Assembly: GCF_000308815.1 (NCBI RefSeq)
Contig: NZ_BAFX01000080.1
Coordinates: 62,001-126,000 of the forward strand
DNA length: 64,000 bases
Source: Nocardia concava NBRC 100430
GTDB taxonomy: Bacteria; Actinomycetota; Actinomycetes; Mycobacteriales; Mycobacteriaceae
Direction: 5' to 3'
The position numbers were made by a program, and so were the translations under genes. Below are positions 16,204-24,570 of the stretch, in pieces (within the stretch, counting starts at the first letter, position 1; every line of letters begins with the position of its first letter). Below the pieces are notes generated by a model. The model saw nothing but the letters and a program-made list of their open reading frames with translations. It did not search any database and had not been told where the DNA came from.

Positions 16204-17237
16204 GATTCGGTCACCGTCGCCTCGATCGGATGGGCCAGGCGCGGCAGTACTGATTCGCCGTAGGCCTCGAGGGTGGAGGTCTTGGCGTCGTGCTGCAGGT
16301 AGACGGCGAACTGGTCGACGCCCATCGCCTCCAGTTCACGCAGGCGGGTCAAGTGTTCGTCGGGGGTGCCGAGCAGGCAGAAGCGGTCCACGATCTCGTC
16401 GGGGACGAATTCGGCGTGGGTGTTTCCGGCGCGGCCGTGCTCGTTGTAGTCGTAGCCCTGCCGCCCGGCGATGTAGTCGGTCAGCGCCTTGGGCACCTCG
16501 GAGTCCGAGCCGTAGCGCGAGACGATGTCGGCGACGTGGTTGCCGACCATGCCGCCGAACCAACGGCATTGCTCGCGTGCGTGTTTCAGTGCCGCGGCGC
16601 TGCCGTCGGTGATGTAGGCGGGCGCGGCCACGCAGATGGTCACGTCCTTCGGGTCGCGGCCCGCGCGCTCGGCCGCGGCCCGCACCCGGGCGATGGTCCA
16701 GGCGGTGATGTCCGGGTCGGCGAGCTGGAGGATGAACCCGTCGGCGACCTCACCGGTGAGATCCAGTGCGCGCGGACCGTATCCGGCCACCCACACCGGC
16801 AACCGCGACTTCTCCGCCCATGGGAAGCGAATGGTGGTGTCGCCCACCTTCGCGCTGCGGCCATTGCCCAATTCCTGGATGACACCGATGGATTCGCGCA
16901 GGGTCGCGAGGTTGGCGGGCCGCCCGCCCAACGTGCGGACGGCCGAATCCCCGCGTCCGATACCGCAGATGGTGCGGTTGCCGAACATGTCATTGAGGGT
17001 CGCGAAGGTGGAGGCGGTGACCGTCCAGTCGCGGGTGGACGGATTGGTCACCATCGGCCCCACCACGACCTTGCGGGTCGCGGCGAGGATCTGGCTGTAG
17101 ATGACGTACGGCTCCTGCCACAGCAGGTGCGAATCGAATGTCCACACATGCGAGAACCCGTGCGTCTCCGCGATTCTCGCCAGCTCCACCACCCGTGACG
17201 CGGGTGGCGTGCACTGCAGCACCACACCGATATCCAT
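16200..17237 (-). CDS. luciferase-like (LLM class, TIGR03842-like) oxidoreductase
   Basis: 345 aa from ATG 17237, with GGGGAGAG upstream. It has the TIM-barrel of the bacterial-luciferase superfamily: HVWTFDSHLLWQEPYVI near the N-terminus, VVVGPMVTNPSTRDW, ICGIGRGDSAVRTLGG and LPVWVAGYGPRALDLTG, which form the FMN/F420 site. I recognise this as the subfamily commonly placed beside dihydropyrimidinase genes. Whether it uses F420 or FMN cannot be decided here. The operon has no dihydropyrimidine dehydrogenase gene, so this enzyme is the only redox candidate for making or opening the ring substrate. The role is inferred, not shown. Confidence 0.82.
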   Translation of the reverse strand: MDIGVVLQCTPPASRVVELARIAETHGFSHVWTFDSHLLWQEPYVIYSQILAATRKVVVGPMVTNPSTRDWTVTASTFATLNDMFGNRTICGIGRGDSAVRTLGGRPANLATLRESIGVIQELGNGRSAKVGDTTIRFPWAEKSRLPVWVAGYGPRALDLTGEVADGFILQLADPDITAWTIARVRAAAERAGRDPKDVTICVAAPAYITDGSAAALKHAREQCRWFGGMVGNHVADIVSRYGSDSEVPKALTDYIAGRQGYDYNEHGRAGNTHAEFVPDEIVDRFCLLGTPDEHLTRLRELEAMGVDQFAVYLQHDAKTSTLEAYGESVLPRLAHPIEATVTES

Positions 17238-17266
17238 GCGGCACTCTCCCCTCGTAGCTCGGGTGA

Positions 17267-18688
17267 TCAGATGAGGTTCTGGGACAGCCCGCGTTTGACG
17301 AACCGGCCGTGGCCGGCGCTGCCCAGGTATTCGCCGCCATCGACGAGGACCCGTCCGCGCGAGATGACGGTGTCCACGTGACCGTCGATCTCGAAGCCCT
17401 CGTAGGCCGAGTGGTCCATGTTCATGTGATGGGTCTTGCCCAGGCCGATGCTGGTGTGCCCGTTCGGGTCGTAGATCACCACGTCGGCGTCCGCGCCCGG
17501 GCTGATGACGCCCTTGCGCGGGTACAGCCCGAACATGCGAGCCGGGGCCGTGCAGCACACCTCCACCCACTTCTCGAGCGAGATGCGGCCGTCCTTGACG
17601 CCCTGGAACATCAGGTCCATCCGGTGTTCGACGCCGCCGATCCCATTGGGGATCTTGGAGAAATCGCCGAGGCCGAGTTCCTTCTGGTCCTTCATGCAGA
17701 ACGGGCAGTGGTCGGTGGCCACGGTGGTGACGTCGCCGGTGCGGATGTAGCGCCACAGTTCGTCCTGATGGCCTTCGGCGCGGGATCGCAGCGGTGTCGA
17801 GCACACCCATTTCGCGCCCTCGAAACCCGGTGCGCCCAGGTTCTCCTCGAGCGAGAGGTACAGGTATTGCGGGCAGGTCTCGCCGAAGACGTTCTGTCCC
17901 TTGCCGCGTGCCTCCGCGATCTGTTCGAGGGCTTGTTTGGCCGAGACGTGCACGACGTACAGTGGCGCACCGGTGTACTGCGCCAACATGATCGCGCGGT
18001 GCGTGGCCTCTTCTTCCATCTGCCACGGGCGGCTCACCCCGTGGTAGTAGGGCGAGGTCTCGCCACGCGACAGCGCCTGCTCGACGAGCACATCGATGGC
18101 AATCCCGTTCTCGGCGTGCATCATCAGCAGCGCGCCCAGGTCGCCCGCGGTTTGCATGGCGCGCAGGATCTGCCCGTCATCGGAGTAGAACACGCCCGGA
18201 TAGGCCATGAACAGTTTGAAGCTGGTGACGCCCTCGGACACCAATTCGCTCATGCCCTTGAGGGATTCGGCATCCACCGACCCGATGATCTGATGGAACC
18301 CGTAGTCGACCGCGCACTTCCCGGCGGCCTTCTCGTGCCACAGCGCGAGGGTGTCCTGCACCCGCTCCCCCGGCTTCTGCACGGCGAAGTCGATGATGGT
18401 GGTCGTGCCGCCCCACGCGGCCGCGCGTGTCCCGGTCTCGAAGGTGTCGGAGGCCTCGGTGCCGCCGAACGGCAACTGCATATGGGTGTGGCCGTCGACG
18501 CCGCCCGGAATCACGTACTTCCCGGTGGCGTCGATGACGGTGTCCGCGGTGGCGGCCAGATCACTGCCCAACGCGGTGGATCCCGGCTGTAACACCGCGG
18601 CAATGGTCTCGCCATCGATCAGCACATCGAGTGCCTGGGATCCGGTGGCGGACACCACGATTCCGCCGTGGATGAAGGTCGTGCTCAC
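17267..18688 (-). CDS. dihydropyrimidinase (D-hydantoinase)
   Basis: 473 aa from the GTG at 18688 (GTGA overlap with the preceding C-N hydrolase gene). All binuclear-metal ligands of the cyclic amidohydrolase family are visible: His67 and His69 (DGHTHMQLP), carboxylated Lys158 (SFKLFMAYPG), His191 (MMHAENG), His247 (VVHVSA) and Asp326 (ATDHCPF). The substrate-loop Tyr is present in the YPGVFYSDD segment. The family opens dihydrouracil, dihydrothymine or hydantoin rings to N-carbamoyl amino acids in the cytoplasm. The upstream gene would remove the carbamoyl group, giving a two-step hydrolytic module. Confidence 0.92.
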   Translation of the reverse strand: MSTTFIHGGIVVSATGSQALDVLIDGETIAAVLQPGSTALGSDLAATADTVIDATGKYVIPGGVDGHTHMQLPFGGTEASDTFETGTRAAAWGGTTTIIDFAVQKPGERVQDTLALWHEKAAGKCAVDYGFHQIIGSVDAESLKGMSELVSEGVTSFKLFMAYPGVFYSDDGQILRAMQTAGDLGALLMMHAENGIAIDVLVEQALSRGETSPYYHGVSRPWQMEEEATHRAIMLAQYTGAPLYVVHVSAKQALEQIAEARGKGQNVFGETCPQYLYLSLEENLGAPGFEGAKWVCSTPLRSRAEGHQDELWRYIRTGDVTTVATDHCPFCMKDQKELGLGDFSKIPNGIGGVEHRMDLMFQGVKDGRISLEKWVEVCCTAPARMFGLYPRKGVISPGADADVVIYDPNGHTSIGLGKTHHMNMDHSAYEGFEIDGHVDTVISRGRVLVDGGEYLGSAGHGRFVKRGLSQNLI

Positions 18689-19521
18689 GGCTCCACCAGC
18701 TTCCCGTAGGCATCCGGCCGCCGGTCCCGATAGAAGGCCCACCGGTCCCGCACCACCTTGATCAGATCCATATCGAGATCCCGGACCACGAGCTCGGGCG
18801 CGGTATCGGAGGCCACCTCCCCCACGAACTTCCCCTCGGGATCGACGAAGTAGCTGGTCCCGTAGAAGTCGTCGTCCCCGTACTCCTCGATCCCGACCCG
18901 GTTGATGGCCCCGATGTAGTACTCATTGGCCACCGCCGACGCGGGCTGCTCGAGCTTCCACAGATAACTCGACAATCCACGCGAGGTCGCCGACGGATTG
19001 AAAACGATCTCCGCCCCAGCCAAGCCCAGTGCCCGCCACCCTTCCGGGAAATGCCGGTCGTAACAGATATAGACGCCGACCTTGCCGACCGCGGTATCGA
19101 AAACCGGCCAGCCGAGATTTCCGGGCCGGAAGTAAAACTTCTCCCAGAACCCGTTGACGTGCGGAATGTGGTGCTTCCGGTATTTACCGAGGTAGGTCCC
19201 ATCGGCGTCGATCACGGCCGCCGTGTTGTACAACAGCCCCGGCTGCTCCTGCTCGTAGACAGGCAGCACCATCACCATGCCCAGCTCGCGCGCCAGCGCC
19301 GCGAACCGCTCGGTCGTGGGCCCGGGCACCGACTCGGCATAGTCGTAGAACTTCGTGTCCTGCAACTGGCAGAAATACGGTCCGTAAAACAGCTCCTGAA
19401 AGCAGATCACCTTGGCCCCGGCCGCAGCCGCCTGCCGCGCATAGTCCTCATGCGCCTTGATCATGGACTCTTTATCGCCGGTCCAGTTCGTCTGCACCAG
19501 CGCCGCTCGAACGATTCCCAT
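18685..19521 (-). CDS. C-N hydrolase: N-carbamoyl-beta-alanine amidohydrolase-like (nitrilase superfamily)
   Basis: 278 aa from ATG 19521, chosen because homology begins at GIVRAALVQTNW. The longer frame to 19671 runs through the divergent promoter. The catalytic triad is Glu43 (FQELFYGPYF), Lys116 (KYRKHHIPHV) and Cys153 (YICYDRHFPEG). The HIPHVNGFWEKFYFRPG block is shared by beta-ureidopropionases and N-carbamoylputrescine amidases. Placement upstream of a dihydropyrimidinase favours removal of the carbamoyl group from N-carbamoyl-beta-alanine or an N-carbamoyl amino acid, releasing CO2 and ammonia. It is the first gene of the operon, divergent from the MocR-type regulator. Confidence 0.87.
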   Translation of the reverse strand: MGIVRAALVQTNWTGDKESMIKAHEDYARQAAAAGAKVICFQELFYGPYFCQLQDTKFYDYAESVPGPTTERFAALARELGMVMVLPVYEQEQPGLLYNTAAVIDADGTYLGKYRKHHIPHVNGFWEKFYFRPGNLGWPVFDTAVGKVGVYICYDRHFPEGWRALGLAGAEIVFNPSATSRGLSSYLWKLEQPASAVANEYYIGAINRVGIEEYGDDDFYGTSYFVDPEGKFVGEVASDTAPELVVRDLDMDLIKVVRDRWAFYRDRRPDAYGKLVEP

Positions 19522-19523
19522 GC

Positions 19524-19562
19524 CTTGTGATACTGCACCTGAAACGAACACGCTTGTGTTAC
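19524..19562. promoter_or_regulatory. direct repeats, candidate MocR-type operator
   Basis: CTTGTGATAC (19524-19533) and CTTGTGTTAC (19553-19562) differ at one base and are 29 bp apart start to start, nearly three helical turns on one DNA face. They lie in the 123-bp region between the catabolic operon and the MocR gene. MocR/GabR-type regulators typically bind spaced direct repeats. The second repeat also lies in a CTTGT/ACAAG inverted repeat (19553-19565). Confidence 0.5.
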
Positions 19563-19644
19563 AAGTTGATAGAAACAGTTTCGTGACCGTAAATCCTTCG
19601 CCCCGGCTCTCGGAGCCGCCCGGCCCGGCACGCAGAATCGCACT

Positions 19645-21150
19645 GTGACAACCGAACTCGGACCACCACACGCGGCCGGGAACGACGACACCGCCGCAGC
19701 TGACGCCGACGCCACGCCCGCGTCAGCCAAACCCGCCATGGAATCCGCAGGCGAAACCGCAGCCGACCTGGCGTCCGCCGCCCATGACCGCACTGCGGCG
19801 GGCATAGCCGCGGGGATCAGCCACCGCATCCGCTCGGGGGCGCTGCCACCCGGCACCCGCCTGCCCACGGTGCGTGACGTCGCGCGGGAGCTCCGGGTCT
19901 CTCCGGTCACCGTCAACCAGGCCTGGCGTGCACTGGCGGCGGCGGGAGCCATTGTCGCGCGCGGCCGCGCGGGCACCTTCGTCGGAGACAACCCGCACCC
20001 ACCCCATCCTCCCGTCGGTCGCTATCAGCGCCTACATCCTCAGTCCGACAACACTTTCCGCGTCGACCTGTCCCGCGGCACCCCTGATCCGCTCCTACTG
20101 CCCGAGCTCACTGCGGCCTTACGCGACCTGGGAGCCACCGCCCTCGACGGCCTGTCTGCCACCTACCTGGGCGAGGCGGTCCTCCCGGAGCTGGAGGCCG
20201 CCGTCCGCGCCGACTGGCCCGCCCGCGCCGAACGCCTCACCATCCTCGACGGCGCGCTCGACGCCGTGGACCGGCTGCTGGCCGCCCATGTCCGGCTCGG
20301 CGATCCGGTGGCGGTCGAGAATCCTTGCTTCCCACCGTTTCTCGACATGCTGTCCAGGCTCGGCGCCCGTCCCATCCCGATCGACCTGGACGAGCAGGGA
20401 CTCCTGCCGGACCGGCTCGCCGCCGCACTGGCAGCCCACGCGCCAGTGGCCCTGCTGCTCCAGCCGCGCGCGCAGAATCCCACGGGCGCATCCTTTTCCG
20501 CCCAGCGCGTCCGCCAACTGGCCGACGTCCTGGCCGACGCGGCCGTCACCGCCGGCACCGCCCCGCTCCTCATCGAGGACGACCACAGCGCCGGCATCAC
20601 CCATGCTCCCCTGCGCTCACTGGCCACCCGTCTGCCAGCCCGCACCGTCCACATCCGCTCGTACTCCAAATCCCACGGCGCGGACCTGCGCCTGGCAGCC
20701 GTCGGCGGCCCCGCCTGCTACCTCGACCCCGTCCTCGAACGCCGCATGCTCGGCCCCGGCTGGTCCTCGCGCCTGCTCCAGCGCGTCCTGCTCCACATGC
20801 TCACCGACGACACCGCCCGCACCACCGTCGCCGACGCCCGCACCCGCTACCGCGCCCGCTCCGATGCCCTCCGAAAATCCCTCTCCCGCCACGGCATCCA
20901 CCTCCCCCGCGGCGACGGCATCAACCTCTGGTTCCCCGTCGCCGACGAGAACGCCGCCATGATCTCCCTGGCCGCCGCCGGCATCAAGGCGGCCCCCGGC
21001 GGCCCCTTCGAGGTGACCGACCACCCCCACACCGACCACCTCCGCCTCACCGTGGCTGCCCTGACCGACGCCGAGATTCCCGAGGTGGCACGCCATCTCG
21101 CCATCGCCGCGGCCGCCGCCCCGACCTACCGTCGTGTCCGACGTCCGTGA
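19645..21150 (+). CDS. MocR/GabR-type GntR regulator with aminotransferase-like domain
   Basis: 501 aa from a GTG start; an internal ATG (residue 32) is a possible alternative. The GntR winged helix (residues ~48-115) includes GTRLPTVRDVARELRVSPVTV. The rest is a fold-type I aminotransferase-like domain with QNPTG and the PLP-binding Lys342 in SYSKSHG. Such proteins sense PLP adducts with an amino acid or amine and control the adjacent catabolic genes. The divergent arrangement suggests it regulates the dihydropyrimidinase operon, possibly responding to beta-alanine or another amino acid product; the ligand is inference. Confidence 0.85.
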   Translation: MTTELGPPHAAGNDDTAAADADATPASAKPAMESAGETAADLASAAHDRTAAGIAAGISHRIRSGALPPGTRLPTVRDVARELRVSPVTVNQAWRALAAAGAIVARGRAGTFVGDNPHPPHPPVGRYQRLHPQSDNTFRVDLSRGTPDPLLLPELTAALRDLGATALDGLSATYLGEAVLPELEAAVRADWPARAERLTILDGALDAVDRLLAAHVRLGDPVAVENPCFPPFLDMLSRLGARPIPIDLDEQGLLPDRLAAALAAHAPVALLLQPRAQNPTGASFSAQRVRQLADVLADAAVTAGTAPLLIEDDHSAGITHAPLRSLATRLPARTVHIRSYSKSHGADLRLAAVGGPACYLDPVLERRMLGPGWSSRLLQRVLLHMLTDDTARTTVADARTRYRARSDALRKSLSRHGIHLPRGDGINLWFPVADENAAMISLAAAGIKAAPGGPFEVTDHPHTDHLRLTVAALTDAEIPEVARHLAIAAAAAPTYRRVRRP

Positions 21151-21237
21151 TGCATCCCGCCCAGTGGGCAGCTACGTGATCATCCTCGCGCGGGCACGCT
21201 AGGAACGAGGGTGACCCGTTCACGAGGAGGAACCGCC

Positions 21238-21684
21238 ATGGACCAGTTGGAAACCCGGCTCGCGTTGCGGGGGCTCACCGACCGCTACGCCTCGCATGCG
21301 GACCGCCGCCGCTATGCCGCCATCGCCGAACTCTTCACCCAGGACGGCAGATTGGTGATCGAGTGGGGTGGCGGGCAGCCGACCACTACGGTGCGCGGCC
21401 GTGCGGAGATCGAGGCGGCTATGAAGCCGCTCGATCGGTATCGCGTCACGCAGCACGTGATCGGCAATCAGCTGCTCGACTTTTCGGGGGACGTGGTGCG
21501 TGGTGAAACGTATTGCACCGCTTCCCATGTCTACGACGACGGGGGCGGCTCCCGGGTGTTCGTCATGCACATCCGGTATTTCGATACCTTTGCGCGGGAC
21601 GGGCAGGGGTGGCTGTTCCGGGAGCGGCGGCTCGCCGTCGATTGGACCGAGGATCGGGCTCTCACCAGTCCCAGCCCCAGGTGA
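21238..21684 (+). CDS. SnoaL-like / NTF2-fold family protein
   Basis: 148 aa; ATG at 21238 with a strong GAGGAGGAA upstream. The sequence LALRGLTDRYASHADRRRYAAIAELFTQDGRLVI is the classic opening of the SnoaL_4-type cone fold (bile-acid dehydratase/scytalone dehydratase-like), followed by TQHVIGNQLLDF and ETYCTASHV. These proteins act as dehydratases, isomerases or ligand-binding proteins; the specific reaction is unknown. It overlaps the convergent secreted-protein gene by 23 bp. Confidence 0.78.
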   Translation: MDQLETRLALRGLTDRYASHADRRRYAAIAELFTQDGRLVIEWGGGQPTTTVRGRAEIEAAMKPLDRYRVTQHVIGNQLLDFSGDVVRGETYCTASHVYDDGGGSRVFVMHIRYFDTFARDGQGWLFRERRLAVDWTEDRALTSPSPR

Positions 21685-21985
21685 CGACGGTCCAGGTCTG
21701 CATGGAGAAGGGGACGTCGCACCAGGCTTGCGAATGGGTTGGGCCCCAGGCGACATTGCCCCAGCGGTCGTAGTGGGACCACCAGTTCCACCAGGACCAG
21801 CAGGTGATGTGGACTTGATGCCAGACGCCGAGGCCGCATTGGGAGTAGGCGCCGGTGCCCCATTCGGGGGTCACCGAGCAGTATCCGGGCGGCTGGGCTT
21901 GGGTGGCCGGTGCGGCCATCAGGGCGCCGGAGGCGAGCAGTGTCGCCGTGGCGAATCCGACCATCGTGCGCTTCATCGCGTTCAT
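21662..21985 (-). CDS. small secreted Trp-rich protein with four cysteines
   Basis: 107 aa from ATG 21985 (GGAGGT upstream). A signal peptide is clear: basic start MNAMKRTM, hydrophobic VGFATATLLASGALMAA, cleavage near ATQAQ. The mature ~75 residues contain four Cys (likely two disulfides) and are extremely aromatic, with runs such as CWSWWNWWSHYDRW. I do not recognise a family; it resembles unannotated exported proteins of Nocardia and relatives. It is divergent from another small secreted protein, with a Crp-like site between them. Its 3' end overlaps the SnoaL-like gene. Confidence 0.65.
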   Translation of the reverse strand: MNAMKRTMVGFATATLLASGALMAAPATQAQPPGYCSVTPEWGTGAYSQCGLGVWHQVHITCWSWWNWWSHYDRWGNVAWGPTHSQAWCDVPFSMQTWTVVTWGWDW

Positions 21986-22087
21986 GACAAACCTCCACTG
22001 GGCGTGGGGCTCGTATTCGCCCCGACCCGTGCAGGTCCCACGCATGGTTCCGAGTCCGGTGACCGCCAGGCATACGGCCACCATCTA

Positions 22088-22103
22088 TGTGATGACCATC
22101 ACT
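22088..22103. promoter_or_regulatory. Crp/GlxR-like site between two secreted-protein genes
   Basis: TGTGATGACCATCACT differs from TGTGA-N6-TCACA at one position. It is 103 bp upstream of the gene at 22191 and 103 bp from the divergent start at 21985, so it could act on both. It lacks the central TA favoured by GlxR. Confidence 0.4.
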
Positions 22104-22157
22104 GCCATAGCAGGGTCCGTTACAGCCGCCGCACGGCCGCCGATGCCCTCAGAGATG

Positions 22158-22169
22158 ATCGATATCGAT
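22158..22169. promoter_or_regulatory. perfect 12-bp palindrome ATCGATATCGAT
   Basis: It sits 22 bp before the ATG at 22191, immediately upstream of the GGAGGGG ribosome-binding site. The position fits a repressor site or the edge of a core promoter. No regulator is assigned. Confidence 0.3.
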
Positions 22170-22190
22170 AGACGTTCCAAGGAGGGGTAC

Positions 22191-22598
22191 ATGCGCACCA
22201 TCACCCGAAGCGTCACCCGCGCGGCCGTCGCCGCCGCCATCGCCACCGGCGCCCTGGCCGCCACCACCGGCACCGCCAGCGCCGACGACTGGCCAGTCCA
22301 GCAGCCCAACAGCCCGATCTACGTCTTCGAGGCCAACAACTTCCTGACCCCGTCGGACCTCGACTACTGGAACCCCTTCGTGGACAAGGCGCGGTTGACC
22401 TCCCCGTACGGGAACAGCACCCGCATCGTCTGCACCGGCTTCCACGGCGTCACCACCAGCTGCTTCCAGGCCGACGCCGACGGCAACCCGCATCAGCTCA
22501 AGGCGCTGCCGATGAACTTCCCGAATTTCACCGGCTACCTCGCCCCCGGCGGCGGCGTCAAGCACTGGGTCTACCCCGGCTTCGTCCCCGGAAGCTGA
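22191..22598 (+). CDS. small secreted protein of unknown function
   Basis: 135 aa, ATG with AAGGAGGGG upstream. Signal peptide: MRTITRSVTRAAVAAAIATG followed by a cleavage region ending TASA-DD. The mature domain (~103 aa) has two cysteines in IVCTGFHGVTTSCF, probably a disulfide, and a Pro/Gly-rich C-terminus. I recognise no family. It ends 27 bp before a strong terminator. Confidence 0.68.
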   Translation: MRTITRSVTRAAVAAAIATGALAATTGTASADDWPVQQPNSPIYVFEANNFLTPSDLDYWNPFVDKARLTSPYGNSTRIVCTGFHGVTTSCFQADADGNPHQLKALPMNFPNFTGYLAPGGGVKHWVYPGFVPGS

Positions 22599-22625
22599 GC
22601 AGCGACACGGCAGTTCGAGCAAGCG

Positions 22626-22660
22626 AAAGGGCCCGCTTCCGAGAAGGAAGCGGGCCCTTT
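22626..22660. terminator. strong hairpin terminator between convergent genes
   Basis: AAAGGGCCCGCTTCC (22626-22640) pairs exactly with 22646-22660 around a GAGAA loop. It ends in TTT on the plus strand and AAA gives a U-run on the minus strand, so it can terminate both the secreted-protein gene and mpa. Confidence 0.88.
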
Positions 22661-22670
22661 GCTTTCCGGC

Positions 22671-24431
22671 TCAGAGGTACTGGCCGGTGTTCGACTCGGT
22701 GTCGATGGCGCGGCTCGCGCTGGCGTTCTTACCCGTCACCAAGGTGCGGATGTAGACGATGCGCTCGCCCTTCTTACCCGAGATCCGAGCCCAGTCATCG
22801 GGATTCGTGGTGTTGGGCAGGTCCTCGTTCTCGGAGAACTCGTCCACGATCGAATCGTAGAGATGCTGGATGCTCAGGCCCGGATTGCCGGTTTCCAGGA
22901 CCGACTTGATCGCGTACTTCTTGGCCCGGTCCACGATGTTCTGGATCATGGCGCCGGAGTTGAAGTCCTTGAAGTACAGGACTTCCTTGTCACCGTTGGC
23001 GTAGGTGACCTCCAGGAAGCGGTTGTCCTCGCTCTCGGCGTACATGCGATCCACCACGCGTTCGATGGTGGCCTGCACGCACTTGCTGCGGTCACCGTCG
23101 AACTCGTCGAGATCGTCGGAGCGCAGCGGCAGTGTGTCGGTCAGGTACTTGGAGAAGATGTCCATCGCCGCTTCGGCATCCGGACGCTCGATCTTGATCT
23201 TCACGTCCAGGCGGCCGGGCCGCAGGATCGCGGGGTCGATCATGTCCTCACGGTTGGAGGCACCGATCACGATCACGTTCTCGAGACCCTCGACACCGTC
23301 GATCTCCGAGAGCAGCTGCGGCACAACGGTGGTCTCCACATCGGAGGAGACACCCGAACCGCGGGTGCGGAAGATCGAGTCCATCTCGTCGAAGAACACG
23401 ATCACCGGGGTGCCCTCGGACGCCTTCTCACGAGCCCGCTGGAAGATGATCCGAATGTGGCGCTCGGTCTCACCCACGAACTTGTTGAGCAGCTCGGGAC
23501 CCTTGATGTTCAGGAAGAACGACTTGGCTTCCTTGGCATCCTCACCACGCGCCTCGGCGATCTTCTTCGCGAGGGAGTTGGCAACGGCCTTGGCGATCAA
23601 CGTCTTACCGCATCCGGGCGGACCGTAGAGCAGCACACCCTTGGGCGGGCGCAGCGCGTACTCGCGGAACAGATCCTTGTGCAGGAACGGCAATTCGACG
23701 GCGTCGCGGATCTGCTCGATCTGGCGCGAGAGACCGCCGATGTCGTGGTAGTCGACGTCGGGCACCTCTTCGAGCACCAGATCCTCGACCTCGGCCTTGG
23801 GAATCCGCTCGAAGGCGAATCCGGCCTTGGTGTCGACCAGCAGCGAATCACCCGGGCGCAGTTTGCGAATCGGGCGATCCGGATCGTCGAGATCATCCAC
23901 GTCGACCAGCGCGGACAGCGGCCCGGACAACCAGACCACCCGCTCCTCGTCGGCGTGCCCGACGACCAGGGCGCGACGCCCGTCGTCGAGAATCTCACGC
24001 AGCGTGCCGATCTCGCCGATGGCATCGAAACCGCCCGCCTCGACCACGGTCAGCGCCTCGTTGAGACGTACGGTCTGCCCGTATTTGAGGATGGTGGTGT
24101 CGATATTCGGCGAACACGTCAGCCGCATCTTGCGCCCGGAAGTGAACACGTCGACCGTCTGATCGTCGTACACGCCGATGAGGATGCCGTAGCCCGAAGG
24201 TGGCTGGCCGAGGCGATCCACTTCCTCGCGGAGAGCGACCAGCTGCTGGCGCGCTTCCTTCAAGGTGTCCATCAGTTTGGTATTGCGAATCGTGAGCGAA
24301 TCGACGCGCGCTTCCAATTCCCGTGTGCGATCCGGCGTGTCGGCGAGTTGCCTCCGGAGTGCAGCGGCCTCGGCGCGTACTGCCTCGAGTTCCCTCCAGG
24401 CCGCCGAGTCCGAATGTTCGATGGGGCTCAT
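22671..24431 (-). CDS. mpa: proteasome-associated AAA+ ATPase (Mpa/ARC)
   Basis: 586 aa; GGGAGGAGC upstream of the ATG. The domain order is diagnostic: N-terminal coiled coil (~10-76) that binds Pup-tagged substrates, two OB folds (~77-220), AAA+ module with Walker A GPPGCGKT (270-277), Walker B VIVFFDEMDS, and the C-terminal Gln-Tyr-Leu tail whose penultimate Tyr docks on the 20S proteasome. It unfolds pupylated proteins for degradation in the cytoplasm. As in M. tuberculosis (Rv2115c), the next genes are an LppK-like lipoprotein and trmI. It is divergent from the lipoprotein gene. Confidence 0.97.
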   Translation of the reverse strand: MSPIEHSDSAAWRELEAVRAEAAALRRQLADTPDRTRELEARVDSLTIRNTKLMDTLKEARQQLVALREEVDRLGQPPSGYGILIGVYDDQTVDVFTSGRKMRLTCSPNIDTTILKYGQTVRLNEALTVVEAGGFDAIGEIGTLREILDDGRRALVVGHADEERVVWLSGPLSALVDVDDLDDPDRPIRKLRPGDSLLVDTKAGFAFERIPKAEVEDLVLEEVPDVDYHDIGGLSRQIEQIRDAVELPFLHKDLFREYALRPPKGVLLYGPPGCGKTLIAKAVANSLAKKIAEARGEDAKEAKSFFLNIKGPELLNKFVGETERHIRIIFQRAREKASEGTPVIVFFDEMDSIFRTRGSGVSSDVETTVVPQLLSEIDGVEGLENVIVIGASNREDMIDPAILRPGRLDVKIKIERPDAEAAMDIFSKYLTDTLPLRSDDLDEFDGDRSKCVQATIERVVDRMYAESEDNRFLEVTYANGDKEVLYFKDFNSGAMIQNIVDRAKKYAIKSVLETGNPGLSIQHLYDSIVDEFSENEDLPNTTNPDDWARISGKKGERIVYIRTLVTGKNASASRAIDTESNTGQYL

Positions 24432-24544
24432 GATGCTGCTCCTCCCAGTCCCGGTCTATCAACGCTACCGGGCTCTAACCGTTCCCGCTTTCCGACATGG
24501 TTTCGTCGTGATCACATCTAGGCTGCGGCCGACGTGCCGAGCAG

Positions 24545-24563
24545 GCATGTTAGCCTGCCCTAA
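24545..24563. promoter_or_regulatory. possible IdeR/DtxR iron box
   Basis: By my own alignment, GCATGTTAGCCTGCCCTAA matches 14 of 19 positions of the DtxR/IdeR consensus TTAGGTTAGSCTAACCTAA. It lies 47 bp upstream of the lipoprotein start in the divergent mpa-lipoprotein region. Right half and core match best; the left edge is poor. Confidence 0.35.
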
Positions 24564-24570
24564 CCTGTTT

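Noticed and set aside
22659..24521. 620-codon plus-strand frame opposite mpa
   Set aside because: Antisense to Mpa/ARC; no family features, and it crosses the terminator.
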